Positions 48,567 through 61,197 are shown, numbered from the stretch's first letter. The stretch: DNA of 64,000 bases from Mangifera indica (GCF_011075055.1 NC_058140.1:7684988-7748987), one strand, 5' to 3'. Notes: generated by a model from the letters alone, not told the origin. Numbers and translations: made by a program.

Positions 48567-49484
48567 GGGAAAAGTACTATTTTGCACCCAACTTTTAGCC
48601 CAATTTCAAACTCACACCCACGAGAGATGAAAAACCCAAACTCTCACCCATGACCAAACTGTCATCCAAATTTTCAGTCAGGAACAAGGGTAAAATCATC
48701 ATTTTACCTATAAACTTTAAAACTTTAAAATTTTACCATTTCCCCTATCCAAGTTTTAAAAACTAACACCTCAACCTATCCTCAAAGTTTGAAAAGTTTA
48801 TATTTCACCCCTAGGGTTTGCTTCCTTCTCTGGCCACCATCGATGGTCGACGCATTCTACCGATCTCCCATCTCTGACTATAAAGGATGACGAAGGATGA
48901 CCCTTCATCGTCCAGATCTGGAAGAATAGACGAAGGATGACACTTCGTTGTTCTTCATCATCGTGTTTGGACGATACGATGAGGACGAAGGATGTCAAAG
49001 CATCGTCCTTCCTCATTTGGGTGGAGCGATGAAGAGATCTCTGTCTCTTCGTCGCACCGTGCGACGAGGAGATGAAGATCTCTTCATCACACTACCGTCA
49101 TCGCACCAGAAGAAAGAGGAGGCCAGAGACGACGTCGGAAGATGAAGTTGAAGAATGAGGGTGAAACTGCTATTTTTGAAAGTTATGAGGGGCAACTACA
49201 TTTTGAAAAATATGAAAACCCTAGGTTTGAGGGTGAAAATGTTACTTTTCAAAGTTTAAAAACTTTAGGTAAATGTGAAATGTTATTTTCTAAAACCTAA
49301 GAGGGGTGAAAAGTAATAAACTTTATAACTTTTAATATAAACAGTAAAATGACTATTTTACCCTTCCCTTTAACAGAAAAAATTAACAGAAGTTTGTATA
49401 TGAGTGAGAATAGGGGTTTTTCATCTCCTGTAGGTGTAGGTTTGAGAATAGCCTAAAAGTTGGGTGGGAAATAGTTCTTTTCCC
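48567..49484. mobile_element. Long-TIR (Mutator-type) MITE, copy B (918 bp)
   Basis: Flanked by TTAAATATA (48558-48566) and TTGAATATA (49485-49493), a 9-bp duplication with one difference. The ends are inverted repeats starting GGGAAAAG[T/A]ACTATTT and extending about 280 nt. The interior (48830-49150) is packed with GACGAAGGATGA-like motifs in both directions that form further hairpins. Confidence 0.85.
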
Positions 49485-49499
49485 TTGAATATATGGTCA

Positions 49500-50090
49500 T
49501 AGAAGACTATAATACCAATATAAAAATCTCGTACTTAATCAGCTTATTCAAAGATACAAGTTTAAAAGATAATGCAACACTAACTAATGATAATACTATG
49601 TAGTCTTATTATTATAATAAATTTAATTATTATTTCATATATTTACTTGTAAATTGAAATTCATAATTTACACATATATATTTTTTTAACTTTTTACTCT
49701 ATACAATATAACGTAAGACTTATGTAATTACAATTTGTATTTTATTTTTAATTATACTCATTACATGCAAAGATATAAATATAATTATTTTAAAATGTCA
49801 AATTATCAATTACATTTTTACATATTACTATTAAATATTTAAATTAAATAATTAATATAATTAAATTATTTATATTTATGTATAATATAAGTATAAATTG
49901 GTTTAGTTTTAATATGAAATAAAAATATATTTAAATATACAAGAGCCCAAGGGCTTGGATCAAGGATCATCTTGGGCTCGAGCATATTCTTGCCTCTATA
50001 AGACCAATCCCCTCTTACCCTCATTGCCCACATATAATATATTACTCCTAAAAATTAGTTTCTACAAAGTTAAAAATTAGTCTCAACTTG
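49500..50090. other. AT-rich spacer, no gene seen
   Basis: Very AT-rich between a MITE and the LINE. No motif. Confidence 0.5.
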
Positions 50091-50099
50091 CAATTTGGC

Positions 50100-51230
50100 C
50101 CAGGTTTCCTTTGTTAATGTATACCCTAAGAAAGGAATGAAGTTTGGTGGTAAGGTGGTGATTCCTCTGCCCTTAGGTACAGGCTAGTAGAAAACCTTTT
50201 TTTTTGCCACTAATTGTGTAGATATCTTGTTGAGTTTTTACTCTCTTTCAAAGAATGAAAATGGTAGAATCATGGTTGCTCCTCTGCTTGGAGTCACATT
50301 GCTTGGTGTTGGGAAATGGAAAGGCTAGCTGGTGGGTTACTTTGTTGACTCCAGGTTGCCTTACTCATATGTCAAAAGCTTCCTAGAAGCTAATTAGAAA
50401 AAATTCGGCAAGATAAAGTTGTTAGCAAATGGATAAGGGTGCTTCCTTTTCAAACTTAGAAATGATTCTATAATGGAAGAGATTCTAAAGGAAAGATTAT
50501 GGATGATTGATGGTAGGCCATTTGTGATTAGAAAAATGGACTACCAACCTTAGTTTAGCACAAAGGTCTCTTACAAGGGTCCCTATTTGGGTGAAGTTGT
50601 ATGGTGTTCCTTTGGAATTATGGACTAACAAAAGGAAAGTTATATTGCTAGCACCTTGGGGAAGCCATTATATATGGATAAAGTAACTGAGGAAGCTGCC
50701 AAGATTGGATTTGCCAAAGTTTGCATTGAGTTTGATTTGGCGGTAGGATTTATAGATGACTTTGATCTTGTTTTTTTTAATAGAGAGTATGTGGTCGTTA
50801 CGGTAGAATACCATTGGAAGCCAAAGTTTTACGAGTGGTGTAAAAAGTTTGGCCATCTAAGAAGCTCTTATTTGTGTGATCCAGAGAGAAAAAAGAAGGT
50901 TATGGGAACAAAAAAAAAAGTTACTAGTAGTCAACAAGTAGTTTTCGCTGATACATAGATGAAAGTTATCAAGGGGAAAGACAAGAAGGATTCTGGTCAA
51001 AGCAGCAAGGAGGGTAAAAATACCTCCTCCAACAATTTTAAAGCCCTAGGTACTTTGAAAGAATTTGAAAAGGCCAATAAGTTTATTATTCTTGCCCTTG
51101 TAACTTATAAGAAAACGAGTTCTAATAAGGTTTCTATAGATGTTGAGAAAAGTGAGAAAAGAATGAAAGAGGGCAGCCCAGGGAAACATATCAATTTAAA
51201 AGGGAAAGCAATCTCTGTCTCAACTTAGTC
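50100..51230 (+). pseudogene. LINE ORF1 (DUF4283 and CCHC-type knuckle)
   Basis: LVGYFVDSRLPYSYV near 50330, IDGRPFVIRKMD near 50510, LGKPLYMDKVTEEA and FAKVCIEFDL near 50656-50740, then the knuckle region VEYHWKPKFYEWCKKFGHL near 50800-50870 (first Cys of the CxxC pair replaced). The C-terminus is Lys/Ser-rich. ORF1 protein binds element RNA. In-frame stops are present. Confidence 0.8.
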
Positions 51231-51664
51231 ATAGGGGTTACTAAGAAAAGTTCTCATTCTAGGCGATATTCTAGTAAGTCATGATCGTAAGTTAGTGTTG
51301 AATTGTGATTACCTTGTCAAGGAATATCCATCTAAAGCTCTTGAACTTGCTATCCAAGATCCTTCTACTCCTTTTGACGAGATTTGTCCTCTACCTGTGG
51401 CATCTAAAAATGGTAGCATTATAATTATTGAAGCAAAAATTGGCCAAGGTGTGAAATTTGATGAAATCAGCATGAAGAAAACTATCCCTGGAGGTATGCA
51501 ATAGGCTCTAAACTTGGAGACTATAGAGGATGGTGTTTCTCTGGCTATCATGCCCTTTGGGAAAGCTCTCAAAATGGATGAAAAAGAGCCCTTAGAGACT
51601 AAGAGACAGAATTTAGGCAAAACTAATAAGAAGAGGTCTAATAAAAAAGGTGGGAAACATCCAT

Positions 51665-52540
51665 CTTAACATTAAACTCATGATTAACATTGGAGCATGG
51701 AATGTCAAGGGGCTCAATAACCCTCTAAAGCAAAAAGAGGTTAGAACTCTTATCTTTAGGAATAAAATTGATTTTGTTGCTATTGTTGAAACTAGAATTA
51801 GTGATAACAACTTGAAAAAAGATAGTAGAAATATCTTTGGCAATTGAGAGTTTAGTCATAATAATAACTCAATCCTAGGGGTCAAGTTTGGATTGCATGG
51901 AATGTGGGAAAATTAAAAGTGAATATGATTATTAAAAAGGAGCAATTTATTCATTATGAAATTGAGGCTGGTGTAAAGAATCCTAAAAATTTTGTCACTT
52001 TTGTCTATGGCCTAAATGGGTATATTAAAAAGAGAGAGCTATAGGATAACATGGTGCGGTTTAAAAATATTGCTTATAGGCATCCTTGGGTGGTGTTAGG
52101 TGACTTTAATGCTATTAAAAGAAAAGGTGAAAAGTTTGGAGGAATGACTAGATGGGAAGCCCATGAAGATGAATTCAATGTTTGTTGCAATGAGGCTCAC
52201 CTTGATGATCATAGATTCATGGGAAACTTCTTCACTTGGAGTAACATAAGTGAAGGAAATTATCATATAGCTTGCAAACTTAATAGAATTTTAGTGAATG
52301 AAAAATGGCTTGATGTTTTTTTGAAGTCCTTAGGTATTTTCCTTCCGAGTAGGCTCTCGGACCATAGCCTTTGCATTCTTCTTGGTGGTGATATTGATAA
52401 TTCAAACGGAAGCCATTTCAAATTCTTTAATTTTTGGGTAGATCATGAAGACTTTCTTCTTTTGGTCTCTTCAATTTGGCAAGAGGAAGTGGTTGGTAAT
52501 TCATTTTTTCATCTTGTTAAAAACTCAAAAAACTGAAAAT
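51665..52540 (+). pseudogene. LINE ORF2 endonuclease domain
   Basis: Starts INIGAWNVKGLNNPLKQKEV near 51683 (catalytic Asn of the WNVRGL motif), then FVAIVETRIS near 51775 (catalytic Glu), HPWVVLGDFNAI near 52080 (GDFN), and RLSDHSLCIL near 52350 (SDH). All key residues are visible but the frame is broken at about 51845 and 52040. Confidence 0.85.
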
Positions 52541-52559
52541 GTCCTAAAAAGCTCAATAG

Positions 52560-54770
52560 AAGGGAGTTTTGAAACATTTTGAAAAGAGTGAGATATGCAA
52601 GAGAAAATCTTGAAAGCTCCCAAATAGAGGTTGATAAAATCCCTTTTGACCAAAGACTTATAGAGAAGGAGAAAAAGAGATCTAGTGAATTTCAAAGGCT
52701 AAGTTGGGTGGAGGAATCCATGATGAAGCAAAAGTCTAGGATTAAGTGCCTTAAAGAGGGAGAACAAAACATAGGTTACTTTTCAAATGCATCAAGGGTA
52801 TAATTAATAGGAATGCTATAAAGGCCTTTTCCGTGAGGATGGTTCTTTTATTTATAAGAAAGGGCAAGGGTTTGGTACTCAATTCTTTAAGAAAGCTTGG
52901 GAGATTATGGGTAATGATATGGTGGATGCTATTAAATTTTTCTTTTCCTTAGGTTCTTTTCTTTGGGGGTTAATTGCACAATCATTTCCATTATGCCTAA
53001 TTGTGACAATCTTTCTAGAGCCAAAACTTTTAGACCAATATCTTGTTGCAACACTATCTACAAGTGCATCATTAAAATCATGGCAAATAGATTAAAGATC
53101 ATCCTCCCCTCTTTATTAATAAGGCCCAAAAAGCCTTTATTGGGGGAAGGAAAATTAGTGATAACAGCTTTATGTGTAATGAACTCATTCTTAGTTACCA
53201 TAAGAATGTGAAGAACTCTAAAAAATGTGTCATAAAAGTTGACCTTATGAAAGCATATGACATGGTGGATTGGAAGTTCTTAATGGCGATTCTCAAGAAG
53301 AATAGAATTCATCCTATATTTATTAGATAGGTTGAGGAATGTATTACCACTCTCTTTTTCTCAGTGAACATTAATAGGGAGCTAGAAGGTTTTTTTAAGA
53401 GTTTAAGAAGGCTTAGGTAAAGAGATCAAATTTCCCCATACCTATTTGTGATTGTGATGGAAAGTCTCTCAAGAATCCTTAAAGTCATGGCCATGAAGAA
53501 GGATTTTGAATACCATTGGAAGTGCAAGCAAAATAAAATCACCCATATTTGTTTTGCTGATAATCTGATTATATTTTGTAAAGTGGAGGAGAAGTTTATT
53601 AAGCTTATCAAGGATTCCTTACTCTTGTTTGAGAATTGGTTTGGGTTAAAGGCTAATAATTCTAAGAGTAACATTTATTTCTTCAGAGTGAATCAACAAG
53701 AGAAATGTATTTCAAAGGGAATCATGGGATTTGAGGAAGGTGTTATCTTGTTTAGGTATCTTGGGGTTCTAATGGTGTTGACCAAACTCTCAAAAAAGGA
53801 TTGCTAACTCTTATTAACAAAATCCTCTATAGAATCAATTCTTGGAAGTGTAAAGCTCTTTCCTATACGGGAATAATGGAACTCATTAAGCGGATTCTCT
53901 TTAGTGTGTAAAGCTTTTTCTTGGAGTGGCGTGGATCTTAACAATCATAAAGCTAAAGTTTCTTGGGATGATGTTTATGCCTCAAGGGAAGAAGAAGGCT
54001 TAGGTCTTCATAGAAGCAAGGATTGGAATGATGCATCAATGTCCAAACACTTAAAATCATCAACCCGAGTAGTCATTCTATTTAGATTAGGCGTGAAAAG
54101 GCATAGGCTCAAGAACAAGAGCATTTGGGAAGTTAATCCTCTTAAAGAGAGCCTTTGGTGGTGGAAGAAACTTTTAAGATAAGAGGAAAGCTTAGGAATA
54201 ACATTAAGCATATTATTGGTGAAAACACTTCCTTTTGGATGGATAATTGGCATCCAGTAAGGCCCCTTAAAGAGAGATTTGGTGAAGTATCATCAATGAC
54301 TCGGGTATGAGTAAAGTTGTGAAAGTAAAGGATATCATTGAAAGTAATGATTGGAGATGGCCTTTGGTCAATTCCCCAGACTTGGGAGAGGTTAAAGCTA
54401 TGATGGTGGAAAAAATGAAAGGTGGCAAAGATGTCATTTGGTAGATCCCTGACCTTTGGGAACCTTAGTCTTTAAAGTCTGCTTGGAATGAGTTGAGGGA
54501 AAAGAATAGGAAGATTAATTAGTATCATTTGGTTTGGCACAAAAAGCTTATTCCTCGTCATGTCATCATTTTATGGCTTGCTATTAGAAAGAGATTTAGC
54601 ACGAAGGATAAACTTTTAAAATATGACCTCATTTCAAATTTGTCTTGTGTGCTATGTAACAATGGGGAGGAGGATATAAGTCATCTCTTCTTCAATTGTA
54701 AGTGTAGTCTTTTCATTTGGAAGGATATCCTAGAGATTAATGATATGGCCTACTGTGATCAAGATTAAGA
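52560..54770 (+). pseudogene. LINE ORF2 reverse transcriptase and zf-RVT
   Basis: FRPISCCNTIYKCIIKIMANRL near 53030-53090; KxDLMKAYDMVDW near 53235-53270; SPYLFVIVMESLSRIL near 53435-53480; then the active site ICFADNLIIF near 53550, where the family's ADD is changed to ADN. The zf-RVT domain follows at about 54530-54740 (VWHKKLIPRHVIILWLAIRK, then CVLCNNGEEDISHLFFNC). The RT active-site change and stops mean it is inactive. Confidence 0.88.
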
Positions 54771-55589
54771 GAGTTTCATTAATGTCATTGGAAGCAAAGC
54801 CTTTTTTGGGTGCATGCTAAGTTCTCACTTGGTCATTTGGTATGTGCTGCATTTCGGGCCTGTTAATCCCTTTGATGATGCTTCAGTTTGGTTCTCAAGC
54901 AACAAGCCTAGCAAAACTGATTGTTCTGCTTCTCACACCAGCGTTTTCGTGTTGGTCTTGTTTTTTACCTTGTAAAGGATGTACAGTTTGAATAGTGCTA
55001 GTAGGTTTTCTGTGTATATGATTTGGTTTGTATATACTTTTGTGCTCTTCTTGAGTCGTATCTTTGTTTGCTCTTTAATAGACATTCACGAGATGAATTC
55101 CTTTTGTAGCTTGGTTCACTTTAGTCTTGTCACCCTTTTTGTGTTGGGTAAGCTTAGGTTGTTTTTGTTTTGTCTCGAAACTGCCTTTTTGGATTTAATT
55201 TACTTTTACTTAGCAAAAAAAAAAAAAAACTTACATAAGGAGCATACAAACAATTTAGAAATTGTTTCATAAACCTTTATATAAAAGGCAAGTATCATTT
55301 CATTTAAGACAAAAGCTTCATTTTTTAATAAAACTTTCTCTCACATAAAAACCTATCAAATTTGAATCTTTCTTTAGTTTGCAAGTGTGTGGATTTCTTT
55401 TAGAGGTCTTGTGGATTCATTGCTCAACTTCATCCATACTAGAATAATCAATCAAAAATTAGCAAAAGAGTAGGTAATTTTTACTCCAGTTTCTTCTATT
55501 TATGTTTGTTTTTGTCATACAACCATAACATGTATATTGTTGAACATGCATTTATGATTTTAATTATCCTTTTTATTCCAAACTTTCAT

Positions 55590-57290
55590 CCTTGTTTGGC
55601 CCGACCTGTGAGAGCAGAACCTATTGTTATAACGGGTCATCTTAGGCTTACATGCATGCCAAGCCATGTCTGAGCCTAGAAATCAAGCCCATAGGTCGAC
55701 CTAACATGGTCCGTTACTATAGTAAACCATTAAGAAATTAAAATTATATATACACACAATTGGGCAACGACTACTTGCCCTTAGCCAATAGCTGTCGGGC
55801 ATAAAATATTTTTTAAAATTTCTTTTTATATATAAACCCTCTCTATTCTCCAAAACATAATTTCCTAATCTCTCTCACTACATTTTTCTTTAATTTCTCA
55901 ATCTCAAACTCTTTCAATCAAATTTTAGAAGTCTAACAACTTCATTTCCGTTTGCTCAACAATTTTGCATTTTTTTTAATTATTTTTTTCATTAGATTAT
56001 TTCAATAATGAAAAAATTTAATATGTTCTAAATGAAAAAGGTGTTTAAATGATTGGGATGAATTCATTTTTGTAGATTCAAATGAGAAGGAATCAGTTCA
56101 ATCATTTGGAATGACACTTTTGACTTTTGGTTTTTCTACTATTCCATTTGGATTTTTTAAATCAAAACATCTTTGTAATAAAGTATAAAAATGAGAAGTT
56201 TGATTTCACTCTTACTTGTTCCTATAAGGTCTCTCTTATAATGTTATGTTGTACCTATTCCTTCCCTTTTTAGTCTAAAAAATGAATTCGTCTCAATTGT
56301 ATGAAAATCTTTTTCGTTTAGAATGTATTATGTTTTTTCTTTATTAGAGTAGAAAAAAAATTAACAAAATTATAAAAATAAAATGGAAACTAAATTGTTA
56401 GACATTAAATAAAAGGTGAAGTAGCAGATAATGCAAAAGTGAGAAGTGACACTATCTGACAACTATGTACGCAAGTTTCTCGGTGCTTATGTTGACAATC
56501 GATAGTTGTTTTGAATCAAGCGTTAGATAAGTCAAGAAGACATAGTTAAAGAAAGTAAGTCATAACGTAGTGTTACCAATAAACTCCAGCCACTAATACG
56601 ACACCGCATTAGGGTACAAAGAGTGCATCAAAGCTTCTTCTAGAATCGCTTGTTTTTGAAGTTGTAACTCAAGATTTTCTTCATGCAATACACTGAGATC
56701 TCCATGTTTGAAGACGACAGAGATGTTACCCTCACCAATATGGCTCCTGGAGGTGATTTTGTGAAGTGAAGTTTTGAGAGTTTGGTGGTTTTGAAGTGAT
56801 GACGAGAGTCGGGCCATGAGAGACAATGTGACAGTGCTTTATGAAGTGAGTACACAATTACGAGATTGTAATTGATATGCATAATTAAAATACTAACAAA
56901 ACTATAAAAATAAAATGAGGAGTTTGTTTTAATTATAATACGAATATAAGTAATAGAAATACACAAATGATTTTACATCATTTGAAAATAGTTACAAAAT
57001 GTAATTTGAACGTTTAGTCTATCATTTATGAAATACTATACCTAGTTGCATTAATTTAAAAATGAATATAAATTAGTAAAATTTAATAATTAATTTTTAA
57101 AAAATAAGACTTACCCACTGAAAGCCTGTGGGCTGGCCTGGTAAGGGTCCAACATAACATAATTCGCTACATTACAAGTCATGTTGCAAGCTCTCATATT
57201 CTAGCGGCCCAGTTCAACCCACAAGGCCTGCATTAGAGCAGGCCTTGGCCCAACCCATAAAACCCGTACTGTAGGCCTGTAAGGCCTGCA
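55590..57290. mobile_element. Probable non-autonomous hAT (Ac-like) element
   Basis: Both ends carry clusters of GGCCCGACC/GGCCTG-like motifs in opposite orientation (55596-55720 and 57115-57290), the usual subterminal pattern of Ac-like hAT elements. The inner pyrimidine-rich leader at 55850-55980 resembles that of the hAT remnant at 46380-46590. No transposase was readable. One ORF (56593-56826, minus strand, 77 residues) of unknown nature lies inside. Ends and target duplication are not fixed. Confidence 0.55.
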
Positions 57291-57535
57291 CTTTTTTAAA
57301 AGATAAGAACATTTTTTGTTGTTTTAAGAGTTCCATTATAGAATTCAAGGTTAAACTTCTTTTCTAAATTCTTTAATTCTCAAACATTATTCTTCATTCA
57401 TATATACATAAAGTATTATCCTTGAACTAATTTCCATGATGATAATATAATCCCATACAACGGGTAGATATTTTATTTAATCATTTACCCTTATTGATAT
57501 CTACTTTTGTTAAGGAAGTTTATCAAGGTTCAAAT

Positions 57536-58796
57536 TAAATCTGACAGTTTATGTTATTAAATTGGATTTGTATTGTGTTAATTTTGAGTTTTATGTTGAA
57601 GACCTTAAACTTTAATCTGACCCAAAATAAAATCATGTCAAATTTTTTCAATTATAAATCGAATCAAAATATTTTTGGGTTGACTTGATTCGACGCCGTA
57701 TTAGTTAAATTATATAACAGACAAAGTTATGTCAAAACATAACATATAACGATATAAGTTGTTACGAAACAACAAACTTTATCAAATATTATAAAATAAC
57801 ATGATTCAATACAAAAAAAAGCACACGAAATATTTTGAACTAAAATAATATTTTATTAAAACAAAATTACTCTATTTTAAGTTAATACTAATACTTTGCT
57901 TATTGCTCTTTATATAACCAATTATAAAGATTAAAAAATATATATAGAATACCATAATTATGAACCCAAATAAATATATAACTTCAACTTTAAAATAATG
58001 CAAGATGAGATTAACAATTATTTGTCAAATATTTAAAAACTTTAATTTTCAATCTATATAATCAATGTTATTGTCATAAATACTAAAACTATTAACAAAA
58101 ATATGAATATGATACACTAAATATAATAAATTCAAATTAGTAGTACTTACAACACACTATCAAAAAAAAATGTTTTTCACAAGTCTGTAAAGAAGAGTTA
58201 TTATATTAGAATAAATATCTTTATTAAAAGAGGTGTAATTTCTACCAAAATGCTTAAGGCTAGCTCCTCTAAGTAGCTATCTATGCTAACCTGTATAATG
58301 TTTCAAGGAGTAAAATCATTTAAGAGTTAATTTGAAGTAATTATCATAACTGAGCTAGTGAAAAAACTAAACTTAATTTTTTAACCAAAAAATCCCTAAT
58401 ATAGAGGAGTGTTTGGCCATTATCTTTGTTGAATATATTTTTTGTTAACAATATTAATAATATCTTTTATGAGCTCATTCAAATTAAAGTTGTTATCTTT
58501 TTAATCAATTTAGAGAGGAAAAGGTAAAAAAATATGGATGTAATTCATATTTGAAACTATAATAATACTAATAATAATTTAAATAATTTAGCTGTGAATA
58601 CCAATTTTTAGTAGTAGTGTCACTAATTTTTGAATTTATTCAGATTGGTTTTATGTTAACCTAAACACAATCCGATTTTTTTTGGATCAACCCAAACCTA
58701 ATTGAAACTATTTTTCAAGTCAAAAATCATAATTTTAATCTGATTTGTTTTATATTGTGTTAGACTAACAAATCATACCAGAATTTACCAAATCTA
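57536..58796. mobile_element. hAT-type MITE, copy 2 (1261 bp)
   Basis: Inserted in the tandem array with the exact 8-bp duplication GTTCAAAT (57528-57535 and 58797-58804). The ends read TAAATCTG and, complemented, TAGATTTG. The interior aligns with copy 1 at 43291-44127 but carries extra AT-rich sequence (about 57790-57960). No coding frame. Confidence 0.85.
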
Positions 58797-59034
58797 GTTC
58801 AAATAAACCCATGGAAGAATCAACCAAACGAAAGAAGTTTCAAAGCCATTTCATCAAACCCTATTATCTAATATTGTATTTCCTTAAACTAGTTTACAAA
58901 ATATTATTAGAATCCCGCAAAATTAGGAGATAGAGTATTTTACCGTTTTACCCCATTGATGTCTACTTTTGCCGAGGAAGTCTAATAAGGCTCAAATGAA
59001 CCCAATTGAAGAATTAACAAAAGGACTCGTTTAG

Positions 59035-59649
59035 GGATTATTTGGTTTTACTCAATGAAAATTATTTTGGTAATATATTTTTTATTATTTATATTAACTT
59101 ATTTGATTTATTAGTAATAAAAAAATTACAATAATCTTCTATTACCATCACTTTACGTATTAAAAAATTATTGAGATAATATTGAGATATTTTACCCCCT
59201 TTTAACAATAAAATGACTATTTTACCCTCTCTTTAACAGAAAAAATTAACATAAGTTTGGTTATGGGTGAGAGTTTGGGTTTTTCATCTCCCGTGGATGT
59301 GGGTTTGAGATTGGGCTAAATTTTGGGTGGGAAATAGTCCTTTTTCTTTGGTTTTATTATAATTATATTATTATTTATTAATTTTTTAAGACAAAAATAA
59401 TTTTATTTTCAATTAATATAATAAGTAATATAAAAATATTTTAGAATAATTATACTCAAGGGTATTTAAGTAAATTAATTTACTAGTATTCTTTTATTAT
59501 CTCTTACTAAACATAATAATTATTTATACCTACTCATTTTTACTAAATTTTATCAAATTTGGTAATCATTTAGACTTAGTAATCTTGTAAGTAATTTATC
59601 TTTAAAATAATCTTTCAATATTGACAATAAAATATTATCTAAATCAAAT
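59035..59649. mobile_element. AT-rich MITE (615 bp) with a nested MITE fragment
   Basis: Inserted in the tandem array between ACTCGTTTAG (59025-59034) and ACTCGCTTAG (59650-59659). Short inverted ends contain ATTTGGTTT and, complemented, ATTTGATTT. A right-end piece of the long-TIR family (about 59198-59351) sits inside. Confidence 0.65.
59198..59351. mobile_element. Right-end fragment of the long-TIR MITE family
   Basis: Contains ATTTTACCCTCTCTTTAACA, the GGGTTTTTCATCTCC block and the end GGTGGGAAATAGTCC, closely matching the right end of copy B (49350-49484). Confidence 0.8.
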
Positions 59650-60397
59650 ACTCGCTTAGAGTTTTATCGAAACCTATTATGCAATATCCCTTTTCATTAA
59701 CCTAATCCCATGATAATTTTAGAATCCCATACAGCGAGGAGATTTAGTATTTCATCTTTCTTTTTTTTTCCAAATTCATGTCTACTTTTGTCGAGAAAGC
59801 TCAACAAGGTTCAAATAAACACAATTGAAAAATCAACCAAACAGGAGTTTCAAAGCCATCTAACTCTTCTTCAAATTAAGACTATTATCCTATTTCCTTA
59901 ACCTAATGGTCATAATAATGCTAAAATCCCATACAACTAAGAGATAAGAGTACTTCATCCATTTATCTCTATTGACGCTTACTTTTATCAAGGAAACCTA
60001 ATGTTGATGAGATTTTTCTTAACTAATTGATGTATGCAGTGTAGAGTAGAGTTGGATTTGAAGTGAGTTTGTTTGAGTTTAAAACGATTTTTATTCGAAC
60101 ATATCCAAAACAAGCCTATTATATACAAACCCAAACTTGAATACAAATTAAAACATTTTACAGAATACAAACAAGGGTTTGAACCCAAACAATGGAAGCA
60201 CTCAGCTTGCTCGACTTGCGAGTCGAGTGCAGCTCACCTTCTTTAAATCCTATTGCACCTTCTCTTCTTCTTAGCCTTATCCTTTTAACTTCTATCTTTT
60301 TTAAATTATTGTTACAAAAAATATTTTTTAGTCAGCCTTATTCTCTTCTTCTCAGTGTTATCGTTTAATTTCCCGAAAAATACATACTTTAGTCATA

Positions 60398-61197
60398 GCC
60401 CAAAGGACTATTTCTCACCCAAGTTTTACCTTAATCTTAAAAATATATCCACGATGGGTAAAAAACCCAAACACCTGTCCATAGGTTAACTCCTGTTACA
60501 ATTTTCAATTATAAGCAAGGGAAAAATCATCATTTCACCACTAAATCCTAAATTTTTAAAGGTTAATATCATTTTCCCTCTAGGTTTTAAAAACTAACAT
60601 TTCACCCAATTCTCAAAGTTTGAAAATTTCATATTTCACCCTTAGGGTTTGTTTAGCTTATTTGACCACCACTATTCTGGCCATTGGCTGACGTTTTCCA
60701 TCTATCTTCCAAATTTGATGACAAAGAATAGTTACCCAACTACCACGGAGGACTACGATCATTGTTGTCGCATTTAGAAGACACGACAAAGGACAACGTT
60801 TTGTCGTCATTCATCACATTTGGATGACATGACAAAGTGTCACCCTTCGTGGTGGTTAGGTGGTTGTCCTTCATCGCCAAATCTAGAAGATTGATGGAAA
60901 GCATAGACTGATGACCGAAATAGTGGTGGTTGGAGAAGCTAAACAAACCTTAGGGGTAAAATCTAAACTTTTCAAACTTTGAGAATAAGGTGAAATATTA
61001 GTTTTTAAAACTTGAGAGGAAAATGATATTAACTTTTAAAAATTTAGGGTTTGGTGGTGATATGACAATTTTACCCTTGTTTATAATTAAAAATTGTAAC
61101 GATAGTTAACCCATAGGTAAGTGTTTGAGTTTTTTCATACGTAGTGGGTATGATTTTAAGATTGAGCTAAAACTTGGATGAGAAATTGTCCTTGCCC
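60398..61197. mobile_element. Long-TIR (Mutator-type) MITE, copy C (800 bp)
   Basis: Flanked by TTAGTCATA (60389-60397) and TGAGTCATA (61198-61206), 8 of 9 identical. The ends are inverted repeats (GCCCAAAGGACTATTTCTCA / GGGCAAGGACAATTTCTCA) running about 260 nt. Interior 60665-60920 differs from copies A and B but again contains CCTTCGTC/GACGAAGG-like and TTGTCGT hairpin motifs. Confidence 0.85.

Larger units (their letters stand above)
50100..55229 (+). mobile_element. L1-type LINE, near full length, inactive
   Basis: About 5.1 kb on the plus strand with ORF1 (50100-51230), ORF2 endonuclease (51665-52540), reverse transcriptase (52965-53800) and the zf-RVT domain (54480-54760), ending in a 15-A tail (55215-55229). 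Stops and small frameshifts interrupt each ORF. I could not find a convincing target duplication. LINEs of this type move by target-primed reverse transcription. Confidence 0.9.
57411..60003. repeat. Interrupted tandem array, four ~180-206-bp units
   Basis: The block CTATTATCC...AATCCCATACAAC...GTCTACTTTTGTCGAGGAAG...CAAGGTTCAAATAAACCCAATTG in full or part starts near 57412, 58861, 59675 and 59881. Removing the two inserted elements (57536-58796 plus its 8-bp duplication, and 59035-59649 plus its 10-bp duplication) gives unit spacings of about 180, 189 and 206 bp. No coding capacity. Confidence 0.75.

Noticed and set aside
48798..49195. Several 60-72-codon ORFs on both strands
   Set aside because: They arise from the palindromic centre of the MITE copy B and have no family features.
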